Shown here in pieces: positions 34,551 through 46,699 of a DNA stretch of 64,000 nt. The notes below the pieces were generated by a model. The model had not been told where the DNA came from, made no database searches, and saw only the letters and a program-made list of their open reading frames with translations. The stretch is from Melieria omissa (taxonomy: Eukaryota > Arthropoda > Insecta > Diptera > Ulidiidae), in assembly GCA_963971225.1 (NCBI GenBank), contig OZ020269.1, positions 96,413,540-96,477,539 on the forward strand. The letters run 5' to 3'. Positions within the stretch are counted from its first letter, which is position 1, and the number at the start of each line of letters is the position of its first letter. A program made the translations under genes and the position numbers.

Positions 34551-35579
34551 GCACCAGCGGCGTTGCCAGAACTTGGTCATGGGGGGTTCATAAAAAAAAT
34601 TTGTTTGCCAATTTAATATTACATGCTTTTTAAAGGAAACCAAACTTTTCAAAGAGGGCATTTTGTGGTGGTGCCAGCCATATGTGAGTTAGTGCATTGG
34701 TTTCAGGAAATTTGGTAAGCGATGTTTTTGCGTTCGAAGTAAAAGTATATTTTCGGAACTGGTACAAAAATTCGATACTAATTTGCAAAGAGTGAATATT
34801 AAGTTTTGCTTTAAACTTGGTAAAACTTAAACCAAAACATTTTAATTGATGAACTAAATTTATGGTGATTATCGTTTATCCCGTGGCAGAGTTCATGAGT
34901 GGTACACGTGATTCAAAAACAATTGTTTTGACATAAATTATGACCAACGTGTTAGCCAACTGAAATCCGCGATCACCGCAGATTCCATCAAAACAGCCAA
35001 AACCATCAAAGATCAGCCGAAATCGACTTAAAATTGGATTTAACCTTCGCTTTCCTTATACCACCCGGGTGATCCTTTTATATATTCATGTCTAATAGCT
35101 GACATTTGTATTTATCCAACGTAGTTATGATTTCGACTCACTGAACAAATGCGAAAGTAGTTTTCAATGATATAAACCAATATATTTTGTTTTAACTTTG
35201 CTCATGTTTTTTGTAATTTTTGTAATCCAGGCGATCCCAGGCGCTTCCGCCGCCATTTTGAATAAAAGAAAACAATTTTTTCCGTACCTCAGTATGTGTT
35301 TAATAAACCCTATGGAAAGAAACCTTCTAACATTTTCTAACTATGTCCACAAAAAATCTTTAAATTAAGGTCTTTTTTTGAAAATAACCAGAGAAAGATA
35401 CTAAGTACTAAGGTATGGGAAATATTCTTTATTATTATTTATTTAATGTGAGTTTTATTCATAATAGCATTTTAACTGAACTTTTTACTATCGAAAGACG
35501 CCATCTCATCGATAGAAACTTTTGACTGATTTTTTGACTAAATTTCGAATTTTAACTATCAACCACTCCTCGTTTTCAC

Positions 35580-35740
35580 CTTTTTGCGTTTTGAGAACGT
35601 AGAAGCCATCCAAAAGGCTTGTACCGACATCCTGAAGGACATTCTAGCCAACGATCTAAAATACTCACTAGACATGCTTTTACTTAGATCATACAAATAG
35701 TTGCATTGAGCCTGAAGGGGACTATTTAAAAAAATTATAT
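35580..35740 (+). mobile_element. mariner transposase fragment
   Basis: The plus strand reads ENVEAIQKACTDILKDIL, then SLDMLLLRSYK before a stop. This is the C-terminal region of a mariner-type transposase. Catalytic residues are absent. The fragment stops just before the hAT-like element at 35749. Confidence 0.65.
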
Positions 35741-35748
35741 ATATATAC

Positions 35749-36569
35749 TAAAGAGCTGCACAAAATGTTCTATTTAGCACACTTTACTACTGCACAGTAC
35801 TGTCAAGTACTGTACTTCAGTGTCGCAATGACAGCAAATTCCAATGCTCAATAGTTCTATTCTGCAACAAAGCAAGCACCGCATCATTCCAAAACCTTTT
35901 CGCTACAGCAGCGACAGTGTTTGTGTTCTGTTGCGAAACAAAACATCAAAACAGAAAGCTATAATGAGGTTAAGTAACGGTAAATTATAGCAAGCACACG
36001 GCGTGAAGCAGAACTTCTACATCACACCGTGTGAAGCAGAACTTCTACTTCACACCGTGTGAAACAGAACTTCTACTTCACACCGAGTGAAACAGACTTA
36101 AATAAATATCGAAAAAACATGTTCTAAACCTGCGTTTTTTTACATTAATGTTGTTGTAATGCTTGAAAAGCAGCCCAGATTCCATACAAAATACCAAAAA
36201 CAAACATCAGCTACTTCGATCGTGCAAAACAAAACACCGTATGCTTGAAAATGTTCTACTTCAGTGCTGCACTTCAGTCTTGTTCTACTTCAGTGTTGTT
36301 CTACTTCCGTGTTGTTCCACTGCAGTATTGTTCTACTTCATTGTTGTTCTATTCCAGTGTTGTTCTACTTCAATGTTGTTCTACTTCAGTGTTGTTCTAT
36401 ACTTCAAGGTGCTTGAAGTTCTATTGTTCTTTCGTGCAGTATTTGTATGAATCTCAAAAGCTTCTTTCACTGAAGTGCTTGTTTTGTAGTGAAAGCGAAG
36501 AAGAGCGGCAGTATTTGAAAGCACAGCGATGGCTTGCAAGTCATTTCTACTAGCTTGCGCAGCTCTTTA
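35749..36569. mobile_element. hAT-like non-autonomous element, copy 1 (821 bp)
   Basis: The ends are TAAAGAGCTGC and its inverse, with a perfect 8-bp duplication ATATATAC at 35741-35748 and 36570-36577. The interior has two minisatellites: CACCGTGTGAAGCAGAACTT-type units at 36000-36100, and GTTGTTCTACTTCAGT-type units at about 36290-36410. No plausible protein. About 75-85% similar by eye to the copy at 50634. Confidence 0.85.
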
Positions 36570-36741
36570 ATATATACATATTTTACCAAACAAATTTTTT
36601 GTTACTATTATTTTAAATGTTTAAAAGTGTAAGGATCTTTTTGCTAATGTGGAATGTTCATTCCATGTATAGTGGTTGAAAATCTAAAACCATTATAGGT
36701 CGTGGGGTTCCCCACTCCCTCACTACGCCCCTGTTAAGCAC

Positions 36742-38959
36742 CCAATCGTAGCGAAGAAGAAGTCCAAAAACGGTTTCAAGAATATTTGAAATGCTAATTT
36801 GAATTTGAAAACACGCTATAAATTCTGAACTATATCTTTCAATCTGAGCCTAAAATGAGAACAGCTAGTTATCTATCCTTACAATGAGAGGCTATAGTCC
36901 TTGGTTTCTATTTCATATTTCAAATTTCCAACTAAGACACTCCAACCAACTTTGCTTTCTGTAAAACTTTGAGCTAAAAAAAAATTTCGTTCGGCATGTC
37001 TACTTTTCAATGTGAAAACAAAAGTTTACATTATAAACACACACACACAACTATGTGCTCCATCAAACTTACATACAAACATGTTCTCAAAAAAATTCAC
37101 TAAACCCTAAACACTTGTCCGCCGCTTCGGTCTTAAGTCATCGCCAGCAGAGTTTAGCATTTGGACATCCTTTAGCATTTATTTTACGACTACAGTAAAA
37201 TCATTATTTGACTGCTATTTGGCATGGCTTTTCAATAGCGAGCCATGTATAAGCCGCAGCTAAACACGAAAGTTTTCCAAAAGACTATAAAAAATAGCGA
37301 GTAAAAAATAAAACAACAACTTCGTAAAATGTCTACAACGGCACTAAAGTTTAAGTAAACGAATTTAGGCGAGAAGCAGCGAGCAAGCAACAATAAAAAA
37401 AATCAACAAAACGAAAAGTTCATTAATCTTATGGCCATTTTGCCAATTATACAGCCAGCATCGCATCGCTGGACTGTGGCAACGCCACACTAAACGGCGT
37501 TGACAAAATTTCTGTCATCAAGCAAAACTTTAGCACAAACGAAACGAAACATTTAAACATTTTGCAGAGAAAAACAATAAAAATGTTTTATTTATGTACC
37601 GGAACAAAATTGTAAGTAATGAAGATTCATGTGGGGAATGGTCGGCTGGGCATGAGGAACATTGCTGTGGCGGTGATTAAACAAAAAAGCCGAGAAGAGA
37701 ATGCAGCCAGCGGCAGTGCGCCTAGGACACACGAGGCGTGTATGCAGCCAGCGACTGTCGCCGATTGTGGCAGGATTGACACGTTGGAGATGCCGAACGT
37801 GTGGCAGGAAAAACATGACACCGTAGTAGAGAGGGAGAGGAAAGCGAAATGTAGCTCACAAGGATTTGAGCTCGTAATGGTGTAAATTTTATAGTAATGG
37901 CTGTGTTGGTGGTGGTTGTGGCAATCAGTTTTTGTTGAATCAAATGTGGAATGCGCAGGCGCAACGAATCGCCATTTTTGCGCTGTGCTAATCATTAAAC
38001 AGACCTATGATTTTTTTTTTTAGAATTTCAAATAATATATGAATGCATTTTTTTAATTATTGAGAATCTATTACAAAATTTGGTATTCATAAAATATTCA
38101 TTATTTATTTTGCATTGAACAAGACTACAGCAATGAAAACGAAATTGCTTAGCCAAATTTGTCTGGCTATATGGTTAAATTTGTCTATGTAAATATATGT
38201 ATCTATATACACGAAAATACATATAGAATATACAGCTCCATTCAAATAATGCAGCTTAGTCGCCCTCACACGAACCGCCAACATATTCTTCATACTCGTC
38301 TCTGACTCGTGTGATTGCATTTTTGTTTCACAGTTTTAATGTTATTTCGATTCTTTTATTGTTGCAACAATTCGTTCCGATTGGGCCATAAATGCCTCAA
38401 CTGCCAAATGCTGCAATGATCCTGTTGCCGACTGGTTGGCCGATGACTGGCTGTAGGCAGTTGAAGCGGCGGCCAGTCCTTGCCGCTGGCTACCTACATG
38501 TGAGCCGACTCAACGCGTGCACATTGCACATATGTACTTACACATACACCATATACATACATACATACGATTGGTGCACTAAGCCATGGCACATGATCGG
38601 AATTTGTATTGAATGCTTAACGCTGTGACCAGCTGCCGCATTGATCGATTTGTTGCGGTATTGCGTAGACATTCGTGTGCCAGGAGGCGGCCAAATTCTA
38701 TGCGTCTTTGATTGTTTTCATTAATATCTAAAATAACAACAACAACAACAAACTAAGGTCAGGCTTGTTGGTGTTGCAAGGACACGCAAATATTTCGTTC
38801 GGCAATTTTTGCAGTTAATCAGCGCCATTTAGTGTAAATAGTTGGTGTGTTTGTGTGTGTAAAGTAAGGTTGGGATCACGCCTGCGCGCTTGCACATGTA
38901 AATACAACAAAACAAATGACAGTGAAACGCTTAAAAGAAACTATATTATGTAAAATATA
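36742..38959. promoter_or_regulatory. Intergenic DNA with two GC-richer patches (37600-38000, 38390-38720)
   Basis: Frames in the patches (for example 37619-37885) do not resemble a known protein. CATACATACATA and CAACAA microsatellites occur at about 38560 and 38735. Confidence 0.3.
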
Positions 38960-39620
38960 TTAGTGAATAAAATCTCAAAGAAGCTCATTGCGTTTAGCAA
39001 TATTTTTAAGCTCAAAAAATTAATAAATAATAATTATTAATAATTAATAAATAATAAAAACAACAGTAACAACAACATAATGAATTAATTACCAATTCAA
39101 TTAAAATTTGTTAAATCAGTTTACGAATTTTTATAAATTTTATAATCTGTTGTAACAAAAAATTACATTATTTTGAGCTCATAAGAAATATTTTAATGTT
39201 CAAAAAAGAAAAAAATTATAATTTAATTACAACAACATAAAAATTTATTCAAAAATTTATTTAAAATTTTTTAAGTCAGTTCACCAATTTTTATAAATTT
39301 TATAATCTGTCAAAAAAATAATAATATAATTACAACAACAACATAATGATTGAATTAACACTTTCATTAAATTTTTAAAAATCAATTCAAATATTTTTAT
39401 AAATTTTATAATCCGTTTTCTATTTTGCAACAAAAATTTACATTATTTTGAGCTCATTGTACTAAGAAATATTTTAATGCTCAAACAAAAAAATTATAAT
39501 TTAACTACAACAACAACATAAACATTATTCAAAAATTTATTCCCAATTTTTTAAATCAGTTCACGAATTTTTATAAATTTAATAATCTGTTCCCTATTTT
39601 ATAACACAAATTCAGATAAT
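38960..39620. repeat. AT-rich tandem repeat, about 140-190-bp units
   Basis: Three to four units with ACAACAACATAA, TTTTTATAAATTTTATAATC and CATTATTTTGAGCTCATT. Non-coding. Confidence 0.7.
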
Positions 39621-39839
39621 TTCGAGTTCATTAAAAGAAGAATGAAGCAAACCTGAAATTTTCATATTTTCAGTAACAAATTTCAATTAAAATAATTTCA
39701 ATTAATTTAAAAATTTCATTTTCATAAATTTAAGATTCCCTAACCATGCTGCACCAAAAACCTTTTTAAAGGTTCTCTGCTCATTATTATGCAACTCAAT
39801 TCGCCAATAGAATTCCCTTTGTACTATTACCGCCGCATA

Positions 39840-40904
39840 GATTGATATATATTGCAGCGATGCTCATGCAAGCAACAACAATAACAATACGTCAAATGGC
39901 TGCCAACCAAAAAGCCCACCAGTCAACAAAGTAATTTGCATAATGCCCACATTGCCAGCACTACGAGTGGACTATGATACGAGCGAGTGTGGACGCGGAC
40001 GCGCATATCGCCAGCATGAATCAGCCAAAAGATCAAACGATCAGCATAAACGATCGATGAAGTATGAGCATTTACCACGCAAGTCCCCCAAAGCGATGCA
40101 AAGCAGCTCCCTCCATTTAGCCAAGTTAAACCAACCAGCCAGCCAACAACAACGAATGAATGCACAGAAAATTGCAACAAAACAAAAGACTTAGGACAGC
40201 AACTTGCGCCGCTGATATTGATAGGCAAACGCTCGCCGACACCGACAACTTTATACTAGCCCGATTGCAATCGAGCACAAAAATAGCACAACGCGACCGA
40301 TGCCAATACGGCTAATGGACTGTCGAGTCGAGGCGGCCGCACCAGACTGCGAGGCGTTCGTAGTGCAATAAAAGCGCGGCGCATTGCTGTTGGTGGGAGT
40401 TGGTTGCATCGTCCAAGTGGTCGCGGCCTGTCAGCCCTTACAGCGCACTGGCACTACCCGGACGCCATACTCCACTCCACTCTCCATTGGTAACGGCTGC
40501 CCACAGCGCACAACTGTCGTCGATTTTGTTGCATTGCTCGCTTTGGTACGTGTTCGCTGGCCAGCAGGCCGCATGCGCTATTAAGTGCCAATACTGCTCG
40601 TTCTGCCGCAAATTGTACACGTATGAAAATGAAAACACCATCTTTGACTGCGCAAAATTGCACAAATTGTTTTTTATTTCGCCAAAGTGGTGATTTCTGA
40701 CCGCATCGCACAGCGCACCAACGATTGTAAAATGTGCATTCGAAGACGTTTGTTGAATTGTTGTAGTGTTGTGGAAAATTGAAAGTGTTTAAATGATACG
40801 AAATGGGTACTCGGTGAGGCGTTTGAAGTTTGATAAAATTCAGTATTTATTTCTGTTGCTGAAACATTTTCGATACTATAGAATCATTCTTTCATTCAGT
40901 TAAG
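39840..40904. promoter_or_regulatory. GC-richer island, candidate regulatory DNA
   Basis: Composition contrasts sharply with the AT-rich repeat before it. Short overlapping frames in all phases; no recognisable protein. Confidence 0.3.
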
Positions 40905-41236
40905 CTCTGTTCTCCGCAGAACTTTGAGTAGATCCAAGGAGTGAGCCCAGTGAAAGCTGTCTCATCATCTTTTCCACAGGCAGCACACAGCGCACTGTCT
41001 GATCTTTTCTAGATGCTATCTTTTCATGTGCTTTGTTCATAGATGAATTCCCGTCATTAAGCCAACCAAATGCCAGCGGTCTCGCCTGCATAGAAACAGA
41101 AGACATCATGAGCGTTGGTCTGATATTACGATACTTATTGTCATAAGTTTTGTCCATCTGCAGTCGCTCTCAGCTGCAAAGCTCGCTCGTGGGTTGACCC
41201 ACTTGTTAAAAGTGGCTTTGATGGCTGTAGATGGGA
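40905..41236 (-). mobile_element. Decayed LINE RNase H region, downstream piece
   Basis: Minus frames read AIKATFNKWVN, RRDRWHLVGLMTG and QCAACGKDDETA, the segment that follows the RNase H core in such LINEs. Separated from 42103-42760 by the 858-bp MITE. Confidence 0.65.
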
Positions 41237-42094
41237 GCAGTGTTGCCAGATCAGGAGATTTCCTCCAAGAAGTTAGAGATTCTTGGCCTTTTTGGAGAAT
41301 TTTTAAGTGGGAGAATTGATGAGGAGAAATTTTGGGATATTTTGATGGTGATACATCTGGCATCATTAGTAGCACTGAATCCTTGAATACTGACAGCTTA
41401 AATGTCTAATCTAAAATAATTAAATTTTATGCTCCAAAGTGTAAAATTTATGCAATGAATGAAAGAAGTTTACAAAATCGAATTTCATACATTTCATTCA
41501 TTTCATTTCATCTGATTTTGTATATGTTTTGTTGATGTTTAATTGTTGTTAAACTGAAGCTTAATGAATATGTATAAATATATTTTTATTTTAGTTTATT
41601 TTATTTTATTTTATTTTATTTTATTTTATTTTATTTTATTTTATTTTATTTTATTTTATTTTACTTTATTTTACTTTATTTTATTTTATTTTATTTTATT
41701 TTATTTTATTTTATTTTATTTCATTCTATTTTATTTTTTTTTACTTTATTTTATTTTATTTTATTTTATTTTATTTTATTTTATTTTATTTTATTTTCTT
41801 TTATGTTTTTATTTGGTTTAATTTAATTTTATTTATTTAATTTAATTTTATTTTATTTTATTTTATTTTATTTTATTTTATTTTATTTTATATTATATTG
41901 TTTCGTTTTATTTTATTTTATTTTATTTTATTTTATTTTTTTTTTGTGATCTCATTTCATTTTATAAGTCTAATTCCATAGTTAAAAATGCCAACAACAA
42001 CAAATTTTAAGATTTTTTTTTTTTATTTTTGGGAGGAAATTTCAGTCTTATTTTAAGATTTAGGAGAAAGTCATTTCAGGTATCTGGTAACACT
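41237..42094. mobile_element. hAT-like MITE expanded by a TTTTA array (858 bp)
   Basis: The left end GCAGTGTTGCCAGAT and right-end inverse AGTGTTACCAGAT are flanked by AGATGGGA at 41229-41236 and 42095-42102, a perfect 8-bp duplication. The middle is a TTTTA pentamer array (41590-41940). It splits a LINE remnant. A related end lies at 63325. Confidence 0.72.
41590..41945. repeat. TTTTA pentanucleotide microsatellite (about 355 bp)
   Basis: Same motif as 15600-16015 but on the opposite strand, inside the MITE at 41237-42094. Interrupted by CTTTA and TTTAAT variants. Confidence 0.93.
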
Positions 42095-42102
42095 AGATGG
42101 GA

Positions 42103-42760
42103 AAAGCTTAAAGGTTTAGGGTCGATAAATGCAGCACTGAAGCCTATTCTAAGTTTGAGGAGTCTGAGGTCTCGTTTCCCGCAATTCCTGTGTGTCCCAA
42201 AACCCAAGTAAGCGTCAGGCTAACTATTTAATATCTCCCGACATAATTTGGTCTGAATATGCCAACTTGATTATCTTAGAGATGGTTGGATTGCTGTCCA
42301 AGGCCATCAGCATAGCTTGGTTGTTGTTACAGATACACATAGACCTGTCTCTCCACATGCCTTCTGCAACAAAGTTCATTTCAAGTATGGCATGCACCTC
42401 TGCTTGAAACACAGTTGTATGCGAACTTATGGTAAAGAACCCCAATAGATTCGACATAGACACCACAGCGGGAACCATGTTCGGTTCTGGAGCCATCGGT
42501 GAATATTTTTTAATATTCGGAAGTAGTATTTGTCGGGTTCATTCCCAGGATCTGACCAAGAGTGAGCCTCCGATACCGCTTTCCTTTCCTTACCAATTGA
42601 AGGAATAGAGCCAAGAGGCATGTACGAAGGATCGATATCGGTGCCAGCATAATCGTCCATTGTCATAACCCCGCCATACCATTGAGCACTCTGATTCAGT
42701 CTTCGTATGATCTTCACCTCAGGGGAGGCCTTCACCTCAGATGAAAACATCAAAGACAGA
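42103..42760 (-). mobile_element. Decayed LINE RNase H region, upstream piece
   Basis: Minus frames contain TDGSRTEHG, GFFTISSHTTVFQAEVHAIL and CNNNQAMLMALDSNPTISK, an RNase H core. It continues beyond the MITE at 41237-42094. Confidence 0.72.
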
Positions 42761-45597
42761 AAGAAGTCTCTGCTTTGTACGAACCTTCTTTAGTTAGTCA
42801 CATCAATAGATGAAAAACAAAATTGTCTCAATTTGATTCTAAAACATGGCCTCAGTCTTCCTCTTTGTAGTCAGTCTCCAACTATAGCAATTTTTTTACA
42901 ATCAATTTCAACAAAGTAATCGAATTTTGAGTCGGTTGAGTCACATCAAGAGATGAGATGAGAATTTCCTCAACTTGAACGTAGCCTCAGTCTCCCTCTT
43001 TGTAGTCGATCTCCAACTACAGCATTTATTTTAATATCATTTTCAACAAAGTAATCGAATTTCGAGTCGGTTCTTTATTATCACTAATCAGGATCCCCAG
43101 TCAATTGCATTTGGTGCAGTTCGCAATTCCTTAGACAAGAAGGCAGAAATGATTATTAATGATAAAATGAAATTTGAGTGCGCACGGGCGCATTTCCCTT
43201 CAGTGCTGCTGCAGTCGAGACCGAACCCGACTCCTCTTCCCTAACAAAGTTCACCGCCTGCCTGCCTCAATTTGTACGAAAAATATTTATTCGCCTTAAT
43301 AGACATCAACACGTCTGAAAAAGATATTTTTATTTTCGAAATTCCAGTCAGTTGGTGTCCATCGGCTGCTCCCCGCACCCAGCCTGACACCAACACTGCA
43401 ACGCGCTTTCAAGCTGTGGCGGTCTGCATGCGAAACGCCCATTTATCTCCGCCGATCGCCTCGCCGCGCGCCAATGCACACAATTGCAACTGAGGGCGCT
43501 GAGAAGGGCGATGGCAGCCGATCGGTGTTGGCGGCAGCACTCGCCACTCAAACTCTAAATGAATCAAAATATCGACGCGCGCAGCGTGCAACGTGCAGCA
43601 GTCGCGCGATTGTTGGCGGTTTCGGTGCGTTTGTTGCGTTCTTTTGCGCGCAGCACACACGTTCCGCGCGTACGTGCCGCCCCTGATCGTGGGATCTTTT
43701 GGCGGCCACGAGCACTCATCGTCGTCGTCGTCGTTGTCGTTGTTGTCGTTGTCGACGACTGCGGCACTACAGGTGATAACTAAAGGCTCTGATGCTAATG
43801 TGATTACAGCCTTTAAGTTTATAAACATCGGTTGAGCAGCAACGCGCTCGCTCGATTGTGCTTGCGGCCATGTTGGCTGTGCGACAGTGGAGTTGGCGCG
43901 AGGGGACAGCGGCGGCGGTGCGTGTGCATGGCACCCTCCCGTTGTGCTACAATTACGCTCATCAGCAGCGGCGGCCGCTGAACGGCAGCCGTTGCTGTGG
44001 CTGCTGCTTTGTAAAGTTCGATTGTTGTTGTTGTTGTAGTTTCTTTTATTGCAAAGTTTGTTGTCAGTGCGCGGTAATGTTTCAGCAATGCGCTTTGTGG
44101 GTTCTTTTTATTTTGCTGGGTTCTTTTTATTTGGCTGTCACATTTATATTCAATCATCAATATGCAATCATCAATAACACTACTCGACACAAAAAATGCA
44201 TCTACAAATAAAAGTGTTTTCTAAACTAACTTTGGGCCGCTAAACACGAAACTGAAGATCAAAAAAATTTTGTGAGAAGCGTTTTCAAATCTTCGAACAA
44301 CCAGTTTTTACCCTGTTGTTTCAGTCAGTTATGAGCACACATGTCGTAAACGAACCATCCGACTAACACAAGATGTCCGTCGATTAGAAGATAATACCTT
44401 AGCTTTTCCAGAGATATACAGATTGTCCAAATCAGATGAGATTTGGAGAAATTATTGATGATGAAAGTTGTAAAAAAGTGAATTTTTCGACCATTTTCAA
44501 AAATCATAAATTTTCTAATGTTTTTTAATAGATAAAATAAACTATCTCCTTTGGTTTTAAAAACTAAGATGAAAGATATATTATTTGTGCAAATATTAAG
44601 CCTAACATCAATAGAATTGAAAGGAAAATGACAAAGTTATGATGAACTGAATGAAAACACCAACTTTACATTTATTACACCGTGCGACAGAAAAAAATTG
44701 TTTGTCGAGACCCATCCAAATGTTGATATAGGTGCGAAACTAGAGGTCATTTATAGTAACCTGGCATAGTTAATTTTTCACTTTCTGACCCAAAAACCTT
44801 CTTAAAGGACTTTACAATTTAAAGGACATACACATTTCAAATATTTTTTTTCAATATTTGCGGTTGTGCAATGATAAAGATTTGGGTTTCAAATGAAAAA
44901 GGGAAATTGTTTGCTTTTAACTAAATTTTCTACTTTGAACTTTCAGGACCAAAATATGTAAGTATGTAAAACATACATGTTTTGTATCTCAGTCTGTAGA
45001 TTCATACGTCTAAATTTTATTCTATTTCAAAGCGCTCAATAAAGTTACACAAAACGCTCCCCCCCAAAACAAAATCCTGCAAGTGCCATTGTGTACATAC
45101 ATTTTCTCTTATGGAGTCAGTGCACAGTGGATTCCCTGCATTGGTAGAAGACATAATTTTAAATGAAAAAATTATGAACACTTGACATCAACATCAGAGG
45201 TGCTGGGAACAATCTCCATGGGTAGGTCATTCCACAGTCACGCAGTATAAACCAGAACCGAACTCTTCTTCTAACGATGATCCAAAGAATCAATAAAGCT
45301 AAAGCTAAACACGTTCGAGATATTTCGAACTTACAGGGGCGACTTAATTGTTGATTGGATATAGATGGTTTTAAATATATGGAGATCTGAAGTCTTATTT
45401 TTGATCGTTGATCGACAACTTCTTGAACTTCAATTTCTAATCAACTCTTTTACTTTCAGTTGCTTCATTCAAGCACTGTTTCTTCAATCGTCTGAACTTC
45501 CAATCATGATTCCAATACGTCTACATTTTTGTTCTTTTCTAAACCATGTTTCAATGCAAGCAAAATGTTGGCTTTATTTCCTTTCGTTCACTCGCAT
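42761..45597. promoter_or_regulatory. Intergenic DNA with GC-richer island at 43380-44200
   Basis: The island has open frames on both strands (up to 139 codons) but these follow from GC bias and GTCGTCGTTGTCGTTGTTG repeats near 43720. No protein recognised. 44200-45597 is AT-rich with nothing seen. Confidence 0.3.
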
Positions 45598-45748
45598 CAG
45601 TAGCGGATTCAGGGGGGATTTGGGGGTTGAAGCCCCCGAAATATTAGGATCGACTTTAAAACAACAAACAAATTCAATGGCATTTTATTAATATTAAAGA
45701 ATTCCTTTTTAAAAACCCCTCAACATATTTTTCCCGAATCCGCCCCTG
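45598..45748. mobile_element. hAT-like MITE (151 bp)
   Basis: The ends are CAGTAGCGGATTCAGG and the inverted CAGGGGCGGATTCGGG. A perfect 8-bp target duplication ACTCGCAT lies at 45590-45597 and 45749-45756. No coding capacity. Opposite orientation to the copy at 28819. Confidence 0.85.
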
Positions 45749-45825
45749 ACTCGCATAAACAGCTAACAATAACTTTTTTAATTCAATTACAGTTCATCTG
45801 GTTTAAAACTTAAACCATCGCGGTG

Positions 45826-45985
45826 GGTGATGCCGCTGCCGATTAATCGGCTAGAGGGGCGAGAATAGACCTGCGCCAATGCCGATTCCGTTGAAGAAAT
45901 AAAGCGAATAGATTCAATCAAAAACAATGTATTTTATCAAAACGAAAAACGAACAAAATTAACTAAATTAAAATTGAGTAATTCA
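45826..45985. mobile_element. Truncated relative of the GCCGAT-repeat MITE
   Basis: TGCCGATTAATCGGC, then the GCCGATTCC...ATTCAATCAAAAAC stretch and the AT-rich interior, match about 49545-49760. Ends are missing. Confidence 0.6.
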
Positions 45986-45999
45986 GCTTAAAAAAATTA

Positions 46000-46680
46000 A
46001 AAAAAAATTGGAAACATTCTTTCTGGTCTTCTTGTCCGTTCCTTTGTTTCTTTGGCCTTTGATTCATCTATCTGTCTTTCGATTTTTCTTTTATTTATTG
46101 GTGTATTTACACATCTATTCAATAATCTTTTTCTATATTCATCTTTTTCTTCTGTCTCAACATGTTTTGTTCTTCTTCCTTTGTCTCTCTGATCGTTGAT
46201 TCATCTATGTATCTTTCAATTTTTTTTTTATTTATTTGTATATTTACGCATTGACTCACTCTAATCGTTGATTCAACTATGTTTCATTCGATTTTTCTTC
46301 TATTTATTTGTGTATCTTCTTTCGGTGCATTGGTCTGTATCTCAAGATTCTTTCTGCTCTTCTTCTCCATTTATTTGTTTCTTCGACCTTTGATTTATTT
46401 ATCTATCTACCTATTTTTTTCTATTTATTCGTTTATTTACGCATCTACTCACCCATCTTTCTGTGAATTCGTTGTCTCTCAATATTATTTCTTTCTTACT
46501 TGTTCCTTTCCCTCTTCGAACGTTGATTCATCTGTCTCTGTGTCCTTAGTTTTCATGCGTTTATGCTTTCGTTTACGCATTCATTCACTCATCTCTCCTT
46601 TTGATTATCTGTCAGTTAGCCCATTTACCTAATTGTTTGTCAATTTGTCCTTCATATTCTCCATACATCTATCCATATGC
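46000..46680. repeat. Pyrimidine-rich degenerate minisatellite
   Basis: Repeats of CGTTGATTCATCTATGT, TTTCGATTTTTCTT and TATTTATTTGTGTATTTACG-like units, with strong T/C strand bias. The open frames are low-complexity artefacts. Confidence 0.65.
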
Positions 46681-46699
46681 CCATTTATTTCTCTGTCTA

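Larger units (their letters stand above)
34555..36733. mobile_element. hAT-like non-autonomous element or composite (2.18 kb)
   Basis: The ends are CAGCGGCGTTGCCAG and the inverted CAGGGGCGTAGTGAG. A perfect 8-bp target duplication TTAAGCAC lies at 34547-34554 and 36734-36741. The interior is AT-rich with no transposase. It contains a mariner fragment (35580-35740) and a second hAT-like element (35749-36569), so it is a nest of insertions. The left flank is a LINE remnant. Confidence 0.75.

Noticed and set aside
36163..36553. Cys/Ser/Phe-rich frames in the hAT-like element
   Set aside because: Translations of the GTTGTTCTACTTCA minisatellite, not a transposase.
43409..43828. 139-codon minus-strand frame near 43.6 kb
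   Set aside because: Includes translated GTC/GTT repeats (Asp/Asn run); other frames are equally open, as expected from composition.
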